From contig OX578153.1 of assembly GCA_951213105.1 (NCBI GenBank), positions 54,622,020 to 54,686,019 on the forward strand: a stretch of 64,000 nt of DNA, given 5' to 3'. A program made the translations under genes and the position numbers. This document shows, one piece after another, positions 10,069 to 20,500 of the stretch. Source of the stretch: Amaurobius ferox. Its lineage: Eukaryota; Arthropoda; Arachnida; Araneae; Amaurobiidae. Every line of letters starts with the position of its first letter. Position 1 is the first letter of the stretch. Below the pieces are notes generated by a model, which saw only the letters and a list, made by a program, of their open reading frames with translations, did no database searches and had not been told where the DNA came from.

Positions 10069-13000
10069 TCAGAGACTATGATTTCCCTGTGTATTGACAT
10101 CAAAGCAAGGCCATAGACGCTCTAAGCCAGTGCTGTTTCGTAAATATGTCTTGATGCGTTTCAGTGTCAAAAATGTTCTCTCAACGGATGCTGTAGATAC
10201 AGGAAGAGTGGTCAGTATCACAAGAAGAATGTGAATGTTAGGGAAAATATCCTTTTCACAATTTAATAGAGCTTTCACGGCATACCTTGGAAGAGTCTCT
10301 GATTCCATCCATTTCATCTTCCACACATCCCACTCTCCTTTCAAAATCAAAGCATTTGAGTTCACTAAATCATTCGAGTAGAATTCAATCACTGGTTTCA
10401 AATCGAAGAATTTTGATTTGATAGGACTACTAGGGACTGAGCATTGCAGCCCAACAAAATGTGTTTATGTTCAGAAAATCTTTCATGAAGTGATGAAATT
10501 ATTTCATCTAGAAAGGAAATGAAAACGGTACGACTGAAGTATTCTTCAGGACTGGTGGCAGGTACATTTTATCAGTGTCGTTGTGTTCCTACTGTTCTTG
10601 GCAGTACAGGCGATTGCCCAAACAAAAGGGCCAAATCTGATGCTCTTTTAAAAATGGCTTTAAAATCTTCTTCCGCTTCTTGTCTCATTTTTTGCAACTT
10701 CTTCACAACTAACTCAATCTTCTCCAAGGCAATCGCTATATCAACATGTGTGCCTTATAAGTACTGTGATAGAATGTACTTTAAACCCAACATTCTGTCG
10801 CTGACACACAGGGCCACTAAAAAGGAAAACTTGCACAAAGCAGAATGCAGCTGTTCTGCTTTGGAACTGTCGTTGCGATTTTCCTCTATGACTTCTTCCA
10901 GTAATGATATCACTTTAGAAACAGCTTCACAAAATATAGAAACACTCTCATGGCATTCAACCCATCTCGTTTCACAGTATTTTTTCAAACTCTCGACGAA
11001 TTTCCTGATATTTTCAAATTATTTTTAAGGATCGCACTTCGCCTTGCTGAACTCCTGAAAAATATTCAAAATTCCTTGATCATCCCAAATGCATTCCTTA
11101 TAGGTGAAACTTTAGCAGAGTCAACTAAACACAAATTCAATGTATAGGATATGCAGTGAGTGTAAGCCGCTTTAGGATACTCCTGCCTGATTCCGGCCTG
11201 CACACCGTGGAAACATCCCTTCATTGCCCCTGCTCCATCGTACCCTTGTCCACGCATATGGGATAAATTCAGCCCAAGATTCCGTAGCTGCGTCTTAACC
11301 AGAGTTGCCGGATTTTAGCCAGGCCAAAAAAAGCCGGCTGGCTTCTTTTGGTTTTAGCCGCTTAAAAAAAGCCGGCTTTTATTAAGAAAAGGTGGTTTAC
11401 AGCCAATTGACATTAAATTTGCATTACTTTATCTTTGATGCACTCCTAAATGTTTATAAACTTCTATTAAATATTACCAAGTACACAAGATTTTACGACC
11501 ACTAGAAAAATACTATGAAGGTAATATGTTTAAAAGGAAAAATATATATATACATTGAGGAGAATGCATTAAATTAGACACCAAGATGGTGTTTTGAAAG
11601 CCTCTATTACATAATGCATAGCTCTATATTACATATACTACACATTTTAAAGACTATAATGAATTAAACAGACAAATCATCACACATCAAAAAGGAAAAA
11701 AAATCAATTTTACTTCAAAAAGGAAAAAAAAAAATTTTTACACACTACTATTTACACACTGCTAACAAGAGAGAGCAATAAAAAAAGGTTAAAAATTGTT
11801 CTCAAATTAAAACTTGTTAAAATAAATGTTTGAAAAGCTTGATGCTATTCAAAAGAGTTCATGCATATGTTATTCCCAATACTGTTTTTAATAGTGATAA
11901 ATAGTGTTTTTTATTAAATGACTTTATGCATGATTTTAATTATTTATAAGTGAAAATAAGACTCTTACATATCAATAAAATCCTTAAAATTAGTTAACTA
12001 ATAAGATATATCACTAAGCAACTGTTGTCCTAAAATAAAATATTTCATTATTTAAAGCAATAGCATTTTTAAAAAAATGTGTTCACGGCAATGTAAACCA
12101 AGTAAAGCAGTTGGTATGCCTTTTTAAAATTTAGCTGGCTTTTATGCACTAGCAGGTATTCCAATATTAATGTTTTCATTATTGAGAAATAAAGTTATTT
12201 ATTAAATTCTAACCCAATAAAATACCTTTAAAATTAGTTAAAGAACACTTAAAAATGTATAATTTAAAATTAAAATCCTTCAATTGGCCAAAAAAAGCCA
12301 GTTAAAACCAATAAAAGCCACCAGCGTGGCTTTTATTAATTTTAGCCGGCTTTTTTGCAACCCTGATCTTAATAGTGGTGGCCAGTCCTTTTCCCGTCAC
12401 ATCGTATACAGGTACAAATTCAAGAAAATCTTCCCGCGAAGCAAACAATTTTCATCCGCGAACCGAAAGCATAAAGGAAACTGTTCGATTCTACTTATAT
12501 CTGTTGTTTCGTCTGCCAAAACAGTGAAAAATTTGGCATGTTGAATCTTCTTGATAACTTGCAGCTGGATATTCTGTCCGATTAATTGAATGATTTCATT
12601 TTGAATTGTTGGGCTAATGTACAGCACATTTCCACCAGCATTCATAATATGTTTCCTTAGAATATCCTCTCCATAATTGATACTGTATCGAAGAAGTGCT
12701 CGAAAGTTACCATCGTTATGATTTGGCTCATCCATAGAAAACTTGCCGCTATCTTTGTGACCCCTCAGTGACATCTCTTGCCTTCCACATAGCTTTATAA
12801 TTTGAATAATTCTTTTCAATATCTCTCGATTTCTTTTGGTTTCTTCTTCATTTCTGGTTTTCAACAAACTACAGATACTTGATTTATTATTTCGATGAAC
12901 ATGCAAAAAATTACTTGCTGATACAGCAACATTTTTATGGTAGATTGTATTCACATGAGCTTCAAATGATTCTGTAACATTCTTCTAATTTTTGAAGGGC

Positions 13001-13362
13001 ATCCTAACCAAATATCCTAAACATTGGTGGGAACCTTTACCAGAGGCAGAATCTGGGTCGGTGAGGAAAAGAACACATATTTTACAGAAAGCGCCTTGAA
13101 GAGCATCGGAAAAGGCTAACCATGAGAACCTTACAAGCCACGATAGCTGAAATTTTCTATTTTTCCCTCCTATATACTGAGAAATTAATTTGTATTTAGA
13201 ATCGGGAGTCCATGCTTTTTCCAGTAAATTGGCTTTGGTGTCATCGTCTAGCCGCTGTTTAGGTTCTACATATAGACCTATATCCCAAATTGAAGATACT
13301 GAAGCAGAACAAAAAGGGATCGCAGAGATAGATGTGGAGACTTCCTGGGTTGAATTATCCAT
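10069..13362 (-). pseudogene. hAT transposase (ZMYM1-like, DUF4371 type), decayed
   Basis: Transposase pieces in order on the minus strand. 13362-12985 has a TTF-type zinc-finger region (CKICVLFLTDPD, KGSHQCLGYLV). 12954-12397 has the DUF4371-like segment with FTVLADETTDISRIEQ, containing the first acidic catalytic residue. 11280-11066 has MRGQGYDGAGAMKG and YTHCISYTLNLC. 10988-10420 has ETRWVECHESV, then a PRTVGTQRH-like and FLDEIISSLHERF segment. 10401-10069 has the C-terminal hAT dimerisation motif LPVSTASVERTFLTLKRIKT. Stops occur at about 12960 and 10750-10440, and a second hAT element is inserted between 11300 and 12365. It cannot make a full protein. Confidence 0.88.
11300..12365. mobile_element. 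Non-autonomous hAT element nested in the hAT transposase
   Basis: Left end CAGAGTTGCCGG and right end (reverse complement) CAGGGTTGCAAAA, both followed by repeated GCCGGC/AAAAGCC motifs. The flanking 8-bp duplication is GTCTTAAC (11292-11299) and ATCTTAAT (12366-12373), 6 of 8 matching with two transitions. Transposase coding similarity stops at one edge and resumes at the other. The interior is AT-rich and non-coding. Confidence 0.8.
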
Positions 13363-13380
13363 CTAAAAGTAATTTCCAAA

Positions 13381-14335
13381 TTAGATACAATAGAGATATT
13401 TTATTTAACAATGTTTTGTCCACATATATTAATTTTTGTAATATAAATATATTAATTTTTATAATATAAGTTGCTCTTCCCCCTTTAACTCAACGTTAAA
13501 TCAGACCAAGCTCAATCTGTTGGCGTGGGATGTTTAAGAACGGCAAATTTTCCGAAGTTCTTTCACCTGATTATCTTACACCATGGTTTTGTTTTTGTCA
13601 ACATAAAATTTTCAAATATTTTAAGACATTCAGTGAAAAGATTAAATTTCAAGAGCTTATTGTAAAATTAAACTAATTATTTGAATTTTGTTGCACGCTT
13701 GTATGTTAAAATGACCATATTTTCGCTTCAAAATCCGGTGACACATTTAGCCCCTGCAGGGAAATGTGTTTCTGCAAAAGTTTTTTAATTATTTTTTTTT
13801 CATTATACAATATTAAATCAAAAGCTTTTCATTATACCGTTAAAATGCAATTCAATTTTATTTAGTACTTTGCAGTTAGTTTATAATATATCTGCAAATT
13901 TCCAAATTATATGTGTACTAAAATATTTATAAACATAACATTTTGCATAATATTAAGAATTAAATCCATCAATTTGGGAAAAAGTCGCTTATTTTTGCAG
14001 TTGTAAACAACTAGTCAGTGGCTAGTAACTAAACATGGGAATTTTAAGCTTTGCAGTGAGATAGAAACATAAAGAAGAAACATACCCCTCCAATCTCTGC
14101 CTAATGCTGAGGCAAGCGAATATGCTGGTGAAACTCTCAAATACCTCAAGATTTATCTTGATGCTTGTGCCTAGTAGTGGTAGCTTAAATAACCTGAACA
14201 TAAGTGTACAAATTCAAAATACAAATCTTTGGAAAATAATAGAAGTTTCAGTTTAAACATTGATTGTCAATACTGTTTGATCTAAACAACAACAACAAAA
14301 AATACGGAAGAAATCGTCTTACGGCGAAAAAAAAA
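13381..14335. other. AT-rich sequence, nothing recognised
   Basis: No coding similarity. It should contain the missing left end of the hAT element and perhaps gypsy remnants, but I cannot identify them. Confidence 0.4.
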
Positions 14336-14760
14336 TCTGATGTGGGCACATGACTTTCCTTATATAATGCAATGATTTATGCAATTTCCTTATATAATGC
14401 AATAATTTCCTTATATAGCAAAAAAAAATAAATTATTCTTATAGTAGATATTTATATTATTTCCAAGATATTGAATTTTCGTCAATTAGTCGTCATTTTC
14501 ATAGATTTAGCGTCGTTTTTATCCATTTGGCGAGATTTTCGTTAATTTGGCAACATTTAAGAAACTCGCCAAGTTGGCGACATTCCGCCAAATTCATCAC
14601 CAAAATCTCGCTAAGCGTTATGGATGGAGGAATAAGTTATTCTTATAGCAGATAAATGACAATTGGCTTTCAAATACAAAAGCATTTCTCAAAGTATTTT
14701 TTCTCATGAATGGAACGAGCTAGATCCATGAAAATGTGGTGGTAAAAATCAGATTCTGCC
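14336..14760 (+). mobile_element. Family 2 element, 5' fragment
   Basis: Opens TCTGATGTGGGCACATGACTTTCCTTATATAATGC with a 4-bp deletion in the terminal hairpin. It continues through the TTTGGCG/CGCCAA region with the palindrome-related AAACTCGCCAAGTTGGCGAC, and on to AATGGAACGAGCTAGATCCA. It breaks off near 14730-14760, so the stem-loop end is missing. It lies within the hydroxylase intron. Confidence 0.8.
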
Positions 14761-15670
14761 ATTTAGTGGCATTGCAGATACATACAAGCCTGGATATGAA
14801 TTTGAAATCTGCACTATTTCAATACAATACATATTTAAAAATCCAAGTGATTGTACTGCAAAAATAGGAAGAAGAGCCACATCCATGTATAAGCTGCAGT
14901 AGCAAAAATTTTATTCAAACGTAAAACTGTAGCACAAGCATCAAGTTTCACAGATGAGCTGCATCATAAAAAAATGAGCAAATCATACATTGTAAGTTTA
15001 ATCTTACGTAATAAAGGAAAATGACTATGTGTATGTGAAACTAAACATTTCACTTATAAACACATGTACATTAACCGTACCATGCTGTGGTTTCAAAAAT
15101 GCATGATAAATTTTAGTTTGTGTATGAAAACAATTTTAGTATAAAATTTTAGTATAAATACTTTAATCATTTAAATATTCAAGAAAATAAGAAAATATTG
15201 AAAATGCTTTAAGATTAAAAATATGTGCAGTCTAAAATATTGTCTATATTTCTTTTTCAAATATATATACATCATATATTCCCTCACAAAATTTTTTAAT
15301 TATCTGTTTAGAGATTGCTTTTATGAGCCAATGAACCCTATTTTCTTACTAGTTATAAATATGAATTTTAATTGCTGATTTTTAACATGTTCTTTTACAA
15401 AGTCTTTTTCTGGTTTAATCCATAACTGCTTACATTCTCCAATCATATTTTGAATCCATACCATTTATTTAAGCTACCATTAAAGATACATGCAGTAATC
15501 TTCCTTTAATCCAGCATATAAAGGTTCAACATATCCAATAGCCCGGTACACCACTCGAATGCATTTGGGTTCATTCAGATGTATTTGCAAATGCTTGTGA
15601 GCTTATGCATTATGTAGATTTCTGTTCGTTGAAATTTACCATATAATTTTTAAAATAATGCAGGTGTATA
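14761..15670. other. AT-rich intronic sequence, nothing recognised
   Basis: No feature found other than AT-rich low-complexity stretches. Confidence 0.4.
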
Positions 15671-15674
15671 GATA

Positions 15675-16250
15675 ACATCAATGGCACTGTATGATGAGAC
15701 AACTTTTGGGGGAACTATCTTGCCTCCTGTTAGAGATAGGAGAAAAAAGTCTGCAAAGTTGGAAAGGAGGGCAACATTAGTGCAAAGCAGTTTTGTTCTG
15801 CAAAAAATGGAAAGAAACCTTGAAAACAACCGTATATGATCTAACTACCCCGCCTATAAAATAGATTAAATATGTAGACAATGCGACAGAATAAAGTTGA
15901 CTTTATACAAAATGCAAAATGCTCACCTTTAGCAATTATGCATGCTTGTCTACCTGATGATGCATGCAGTTTATAATAAGATGTCTCTGCATGTTTTCCA
16001 ATATCTCTATATTTAAGTTACATGCAGATTAGTAAAAATGTATCTTTTAGAATCTTTATTTGGAGAATTATTTTCCATCTTTTGCAGGGGGTTGAAACTA
16101 TGCTTAGTATTAATTTTGGAATCCTCTACAATTTTGTAATTGGCTTTGTTTCCTATCTGTTACTTGAAGCTAGGTAACTCCCCTTACTCTACTAAAAAGG
16201 GGTTCAGCCCCAAAAGTTGTCACATTGTGTATGTATAGCACCATTCATAA
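15675..16250. mobile_element. Short inverted-repeat element (MITE-like)
   Basis: Left end contains ATGGCACTGTATGATGAGAC then AACTTTTGGGGG. The reverse complement of the right end contains GGTGCTATACAT...ATGTGACAACTTTTGGGG. Outside these imperfect ends of about 40 bp the arms diverge, and no coding frame is present. It ends about 200 bp upstream of the terminal hydroxylase exon. Confidence 0.5.
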
Positions 16251-16455
16251 AAAAATGTACAATAACACTATAATACTTCTTGATTTATTTGCCTGATTCA
16301 GAACTTTTCTTGACACCCCATATGGGTTTGGATTAATCTTCCTTTTGTGCCTACTGTATAACTGCATTCTGAAGGCATGCTTCATGGGCTACATTTTATT
16401 TCTGCTACATTTGTAAACTCCTTTATATGAAAGATGCTTATTACTATATTTACAG

Positions 16456-16749
16456 GCTACTGTGAAACCCAAATGTGGCCATATGGTGGCTTTCTCTGCG
16501 GGTGAAGAAAACCTTCATGGTGTTAAAGCAGTGAGGAAAGGTCGGAGGTGTGCTCTGGCCATGTGGTACACTCTGGACTCTAATCATCGTGAAAGAGAGA
16601 GAGATTTTGCTGAATCAGTATTGGAAAATATTCGGGCCAAACAGATCTTATCCAGCCATACTACTGTGTCAGAAAGCTTTGAAAAAGCCACATTATTTAA
16701 ATTTGCTGGTGATGTAAAACAAAATATACATACCCACACAGAGCTTTGA
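16456..16749 (+). CDS. P3H: Prolyl 3-hydroxylase, terminal exon with HTEL ER-retention tail
   Basis: Acceptor TTTACAG ends at 16455, and the frame continues in phase 0 as ATVKPKCGHMVAFSAGEENL, then HGVKAVRKGRRCALAMWYTL. The His in LHGV is the third iron ligand, and the Arg in the RRCALAMW strand fits the 2-oxoglutarate-binding position. After a short charged linker the protein stops at 16747-16749 with ...THTEL. HTEL is a KDEL-type ER retrieval signal, and vertebrate P3Hs also end in KDEL-like motifs, so this is probably the true C-terminus. All catalytic residues carried by these exons are intact and the splice phases agree, so the gene looks functional. Confidence 0.92.
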   Translation, partial: ATVKPKCGHMVAFSAGEENLHGVKAVRKGRRCALAMWYTLDSNHRERERDFAESVLENIRAKQILSSHTTVSESFEKATLFKFAGDVKQNIHTHTEL

Positions 16750-16882
16750 ATTAACATGTAAATTTTATTATTCTTTTAGCTATATTCTTTTAGCTATATT
16801 CTTTTATTTTTTGAGAAACTGGTCACCCCATTGCAAATCAATATATACATATAACATTGGCATCTGCATTTTTTTTTTTTTT

Positions 16883-16973
16883 GCCAATATTACAAATATT
16901 GGCTTAAATGGATATATAGAATTTCCCCAATATTGGATTTACTTGATATTAGTTGCACTATGCAACTAATATC
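16883..16973. repeat. Two perfect hairpins in the probable 3' UTR
   Basis: GCCAATATT ACA AATATTGGC at 16883-16903, and GATATTAGTTGCA CTA TGCAACTAATATC at 16945-16973, with 9-bp and 13-bp stems. They lie 134-224 nt after the hydroxylase stop codon. Confidence 0.75.
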
Positions 16974-17141
16974 GGTGAAATATATTTTCCTCATGTTAAT
17001 TTTAGGATCTTCTGCAGCCCAGACCGAGGGCTCGCCAGAGATGCAGAGCATTCAAATCTCGGGCTGGATAAATTTTAGGATCTGTCTGGAAGAAATGTTT
17101 ACCATTTTCCTGATCTTTTCACAAAATTGGATGTTACATTT

Positions 17142-17147
17142 AATAAA
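17142..17147 (+). terminator. Possible polyadenylation signal (AATAAA)
   Basis: AATAAA about 390 nt after the hydroxylase stop and just before the start of the foldback element at 17205. The motif is frequent by chance in such AT-rich DNA. Confidence 0.3.
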
Positions 17148-17204
17148 TATTAGATGTTTTAATGTCGACGCAAACTGCTACTAAGCAATTAAACTAAAAA
17201 AGGC

Positions 17205-18236
17205 TTTGTTAAAAGCAACATACAATACAAAATTAGTAGTGTCAACCAGTTTTTAAAGGCAAGAAACATACTTTGTCTGGACACACAAGAAGCTCAGCCT
17301 TCTCTCCTGACAGCTAGATTAGCAACTGGTGTTAGAGCGCAAACATGACTGAAGTAAGGAGAGGGAGTTGCCAACAGCAAGAAGACTAAAAAAAGTAAAA
17401 TGAACAAGAGGTAGTACACTATGAATGAACTGTAATGAACAAGAGTTAGGACACTATGAATGAACGGTAAAATACCAAACAGAAAAATGAATGTCCATCA
17501 AAAGATTCAAAGTTCAGGGAATAAAACTACAAACATAAGTGTCCTATTAAAAATAATAAGCAACTAACCAGTTTTTGTAAGCTACATGAGTTGTTCAAAC
17601 TAGCAGTAAAAATACCAGTTACAAAACAATACAAAATTAAGTAGAACAGAAATTTAATAAACTAATTGGGTTTAGAAACTAAAAGAACTAACATCATCAA
17701 CAAATACTTAGAAAAAAACAAAAATTCAAGAAAAGGAAGAAAATTACCGAAATAAGAAGACACCGGAAACAAAATCGAAAAATTAAACTAGAGATTTTCA
17801 GAAAATTCACCAGAAGAAACAAACTCTATCAAATTTCCTTATTAATGATAAGGACAATTATCATTATTAATGGAGTTTGACTGATAAGCAATCAAAAAAT
17901 TTTTAAGAAAATCCAATTCAAAAATGGAATTTAGGAATAAAAATGATCTTAGTTTCTGAAAAATTAAAAACCTGATTAGAGTCACAAGAATGTTTAGTAT
18001 TCTGTCCAACCACTTTTTCCTTCTTACTTAGTTTTTTGCCTCTTTTCTTTTCTTATTGCCATTGAAAATCTTCTTTCCTGGCTTCAGTCTTGTTTGCTGT
18101 TCTAACATCAGTTGCCAATATAGTTCTCACGAGTGAAGGTTGAGCTTCTTGTGTGTCCTGACGATGAAGGCTGCTCCTTGCCTTTGAGTTCGGTCAACAC
18201 TAGTAATTTTGTGTTGTATATTGCCTTTAACAATTT
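17205..18236. mobile_element. Foldback/long-inverted-repeat element, about 1.03 kb
   Basis: TTGTTAAAAGCAACATACAA at the left matches the reverse complement of TTGTATATTGCCTTTAACAA at the right. Similarity continues through GACACACAAGAAGCTCA and GCAACTGRTGTTAGA for about 200 bp per arm, with many substitutions. The interior shares blocks with 6261-6560 and holds a small palindrome (CTTATTAATGATAAGGA...) near 17835-17880. No ORF. Confidence 0.75.
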
Positions 18237-19178
18237 TTTTTTACTTTTATTAGAAATTTTACTCATGTTAAACTAATATTGGGGAGATATTACAAATGTT
18301 AAAAACATTTTTAAAAGTCCACATGTCAATATTTTTGTGGTATTGTACATCAACAATAGGGAAATTAGTTAAGAGCTTTTAAAGGAATGTCTGACAGTGA
18401 AAATAATATAAAAGTTGATAAAAAGAAAAATAAATTGTACACCAATAAAGATGTAAAATAAATCTATTAATTTAGATTAACATTATAAAAATGTGTTATT
18501 TTCTGTTAAGTTTAATCAATAATGTATCTTTAATATTCTATATCTAACTAAGTTTTCACTGAACTAATTTAATTAATTTTTCACAGTTCATGTAAAATTA
18601 AGTTTTTTAAAGTGTATATTTTATATATTCTATAAAATTGTTTTTCTTTTATAATGGAAAATAAATCTTTTATAGTGGAATATGTACAGAATGTACAGCA
18701 TAGATAAACATTTCTATCAGTTTAGTAATTTAAGGTATTTTGTTGATTTTAGAACTATAAATCTAAAGGTGATTTAAGTATTAAGCCCAAGATAGTGAAA
18801 TACATCTTTAAGTAATTTTCGTAATTTTTAGTAAAATTTAATAAAAATAGGCTACTATAAAAATGATGTTTAATTTTATTAGAGTATCAAGATTTAAACT
18901 AAAAACAACAATATAAATGTATATTGAGATTCCTGAAATAAAATTTCATTTCACTGTTCAACTCCCATATGAATATGCTTAAGTTCCTTTGATTATAAAT
19001 AATAAGAAAATATATTTGTTTTAACCCATATTTTTGTTTTACTCATGCTGGTGTATTTAGTAGTACTCTTGACATAGACTTTTACTTAATGATGAGTCAT
19101 CTCTGATTATTTATAGTATAATATTTTCTAATTTTCTTTTGATTTTTAAATCTAATAATGGAATTTAAATTTTCAAAA
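18237..19178. other. AT-rich sequence, nothing recognised
   Basis: Very AT-rich and without notable ORF or repeat structure. Confidence 0.4.
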
Positions 19179-19180
19179 TA

Positions 19181-20051
19181 CAGGATGTCCCAAAAAGATT
19201 GAACACTCTTTAATTCTTTACCTGTTGGAGATAAGTGGGCAATGTAAATTGCAAAAATGTTGAAAGTAAGGTAGGAAATAAGACTATGTTAATGAAATAG
19301 TTCTCGCATTAATTTAAAAAAAGTTACACTTTTTTAATTTTTATATGATCCCCTTAGACAAATTTAGTTAATCAGAAAATTTTTCTTTTTGATGCAACAA
19401 GATCATTAAAAAAAACAAATGCATATCTGTATCTTTAAAATCAACTGAATTATGATAAAGGAAAAAATCTGACTTATGCCACGTTTCCATACCATGTAAA
19501 AGGCTGCTTCATCAGTGAAAATAGGGATCATAAACAAGTTGATGATGGAAATTATTTAGATCAAAAATATGTTAATATGTGTCAAAATTTTTTATCACAA
19601 ATGCATCTAAATAAAGCATTACACAGAGATCATATAAAGCAGTGGTACTCGCTACGCAGTTGGGGCACATAATTAAAATTATCATCCAGTTTTATCTTTT
19701 TTGTGATATGTCACAAATTTACATTTCTAATTTGATATATGGTCCCCATTCACAATGTTCAATTTTCAATTAAATATAACTCACTCAATTTTAAAGATAC
19801 AGACAGATATGCTGTTTTTTTTTAATGATCTTGTTGCATTAGAAATAAAAATTTTCTGATTGACCAAATTTGTCTAAGGGGATCGTATAAAAATTTAAAA
19901 AGTGTAACTTTTTAAAAATTAATGGGAGGACTATTTCATTAACATAGTCTTATTTCCTACCTTACTTTCAACATTTTTGCAATTTACATTGCTGGCTTAT
20001 CTTCAACAGGTAAAGAATTGAAGCACATCTCAATCTTTTTGGGACACCCTG
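19181..20051. mobile_element. Mariner/Tc1-type MITE with arms of about 280 bp
   Basis: Ends are CAGGATGTCCCAAAAAGATT (left) and CAGGGTGTCCCAAAAAGATT (reverse complement of right), flanked by TA at 19179-19180 and 20052-20053. The arms match over about 280 bp, including AATAAGACTATGTTAATGAA and TTAGACAAATTT. No transposase. A left-arm fragment of the same family is at 61436-61635. Confidence 0.88.
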
Positions 20052-20107
20052 TATATAAAATGTTTAAATAATTTACAAAGTAAGCATGTGCCCCATGCTA
20101 TTTATAA

Positions 20108-20500
20108 GGCAGGGAATTTAAAATCATATTAAATACCTTCCATATATTCATGATGTTATTCTGTTTTTACCCAAAAGAGTATCTGACTGAACTACAACTT
20201 TTATCCCATTCCTATATAACTTTATTTGAATGCATGGTTTTATATCACTGTTTGCATATAGACGGTAAAATCTGGAATCCTCAGGGAATTTAAAATTAGA
20301 TAAAATACATTTCATATATTCATGATGTTATTTATTACTCAAAAAAAAAAAAAAAAAAAATTGTCTGACAAACTACAACTTTTGTCTCATTATTATATAA
20401 ATTTCCTCCAGATATTATATTTTATTCACATTGTTTGCATATAGACAAGGTTTGTATGTATCTGGAAAAATCTGAAATCCTTAGGAATTTTAAATTCAGA
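20108..20500. repeat. Tandem duplication, period about 172-200 bp
   Basis: The block beginning AGGGAATTTAAAAT and containing CATATATTCATGATGTTATT, AACTACAACTTTT and TTGCATATAGAC occurs at 20111 and 20283. A third start (TTAGGAATTTTAAATTCAGA) is at 20481. The second unit carries a 20-bp poly(A) run at 20341. Confidence 0.75.

Larger units (their letters stand above)
9719..13380 (-). mobile_element. hAT-family DNA transposon (right end 9719)
   Basis: Begins on the + strand at CAGTGGCGTAGCCAGG, a common hAT terminal sequence, exactly where the gypsy RT frame breaks. It carries the minus-strand transposase described separately. The opposite terminus is not identified: I find no convincing CCTGGCTACGCCACTG-like end, so the limit near 13380 is only the end of the coding similarity. 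Confidence 0.7.

Noticed and set aside
10519..11028. 169-codon + strand ORF
   Set aside because: It is the antisense shadow of the decayed hAT transposase, which has recognisable motifs on the other strand.
13740..13770. Left end of the hAT element (reverse reading CAGGGGCTAAATG)
   Set aside because: Only the first few bases resemble the right end, and the adjacent 8 bases do not match the left flank at 9711-9718.
14159..14166. TGATGCTT as the right target duplication of the hAT element at 9719
   Set aside because: The octamer matches the sequence before 9719, but no hAT terminus precedes it and the gypsy frame does not resume after it. Probably chance.
16933..17184. A further coding exon after the hydroxylase stop
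   Set aside because: No similarity to the family, hairpins inside the region, and the preceding exon already ends in an ER-retention signal and stop.
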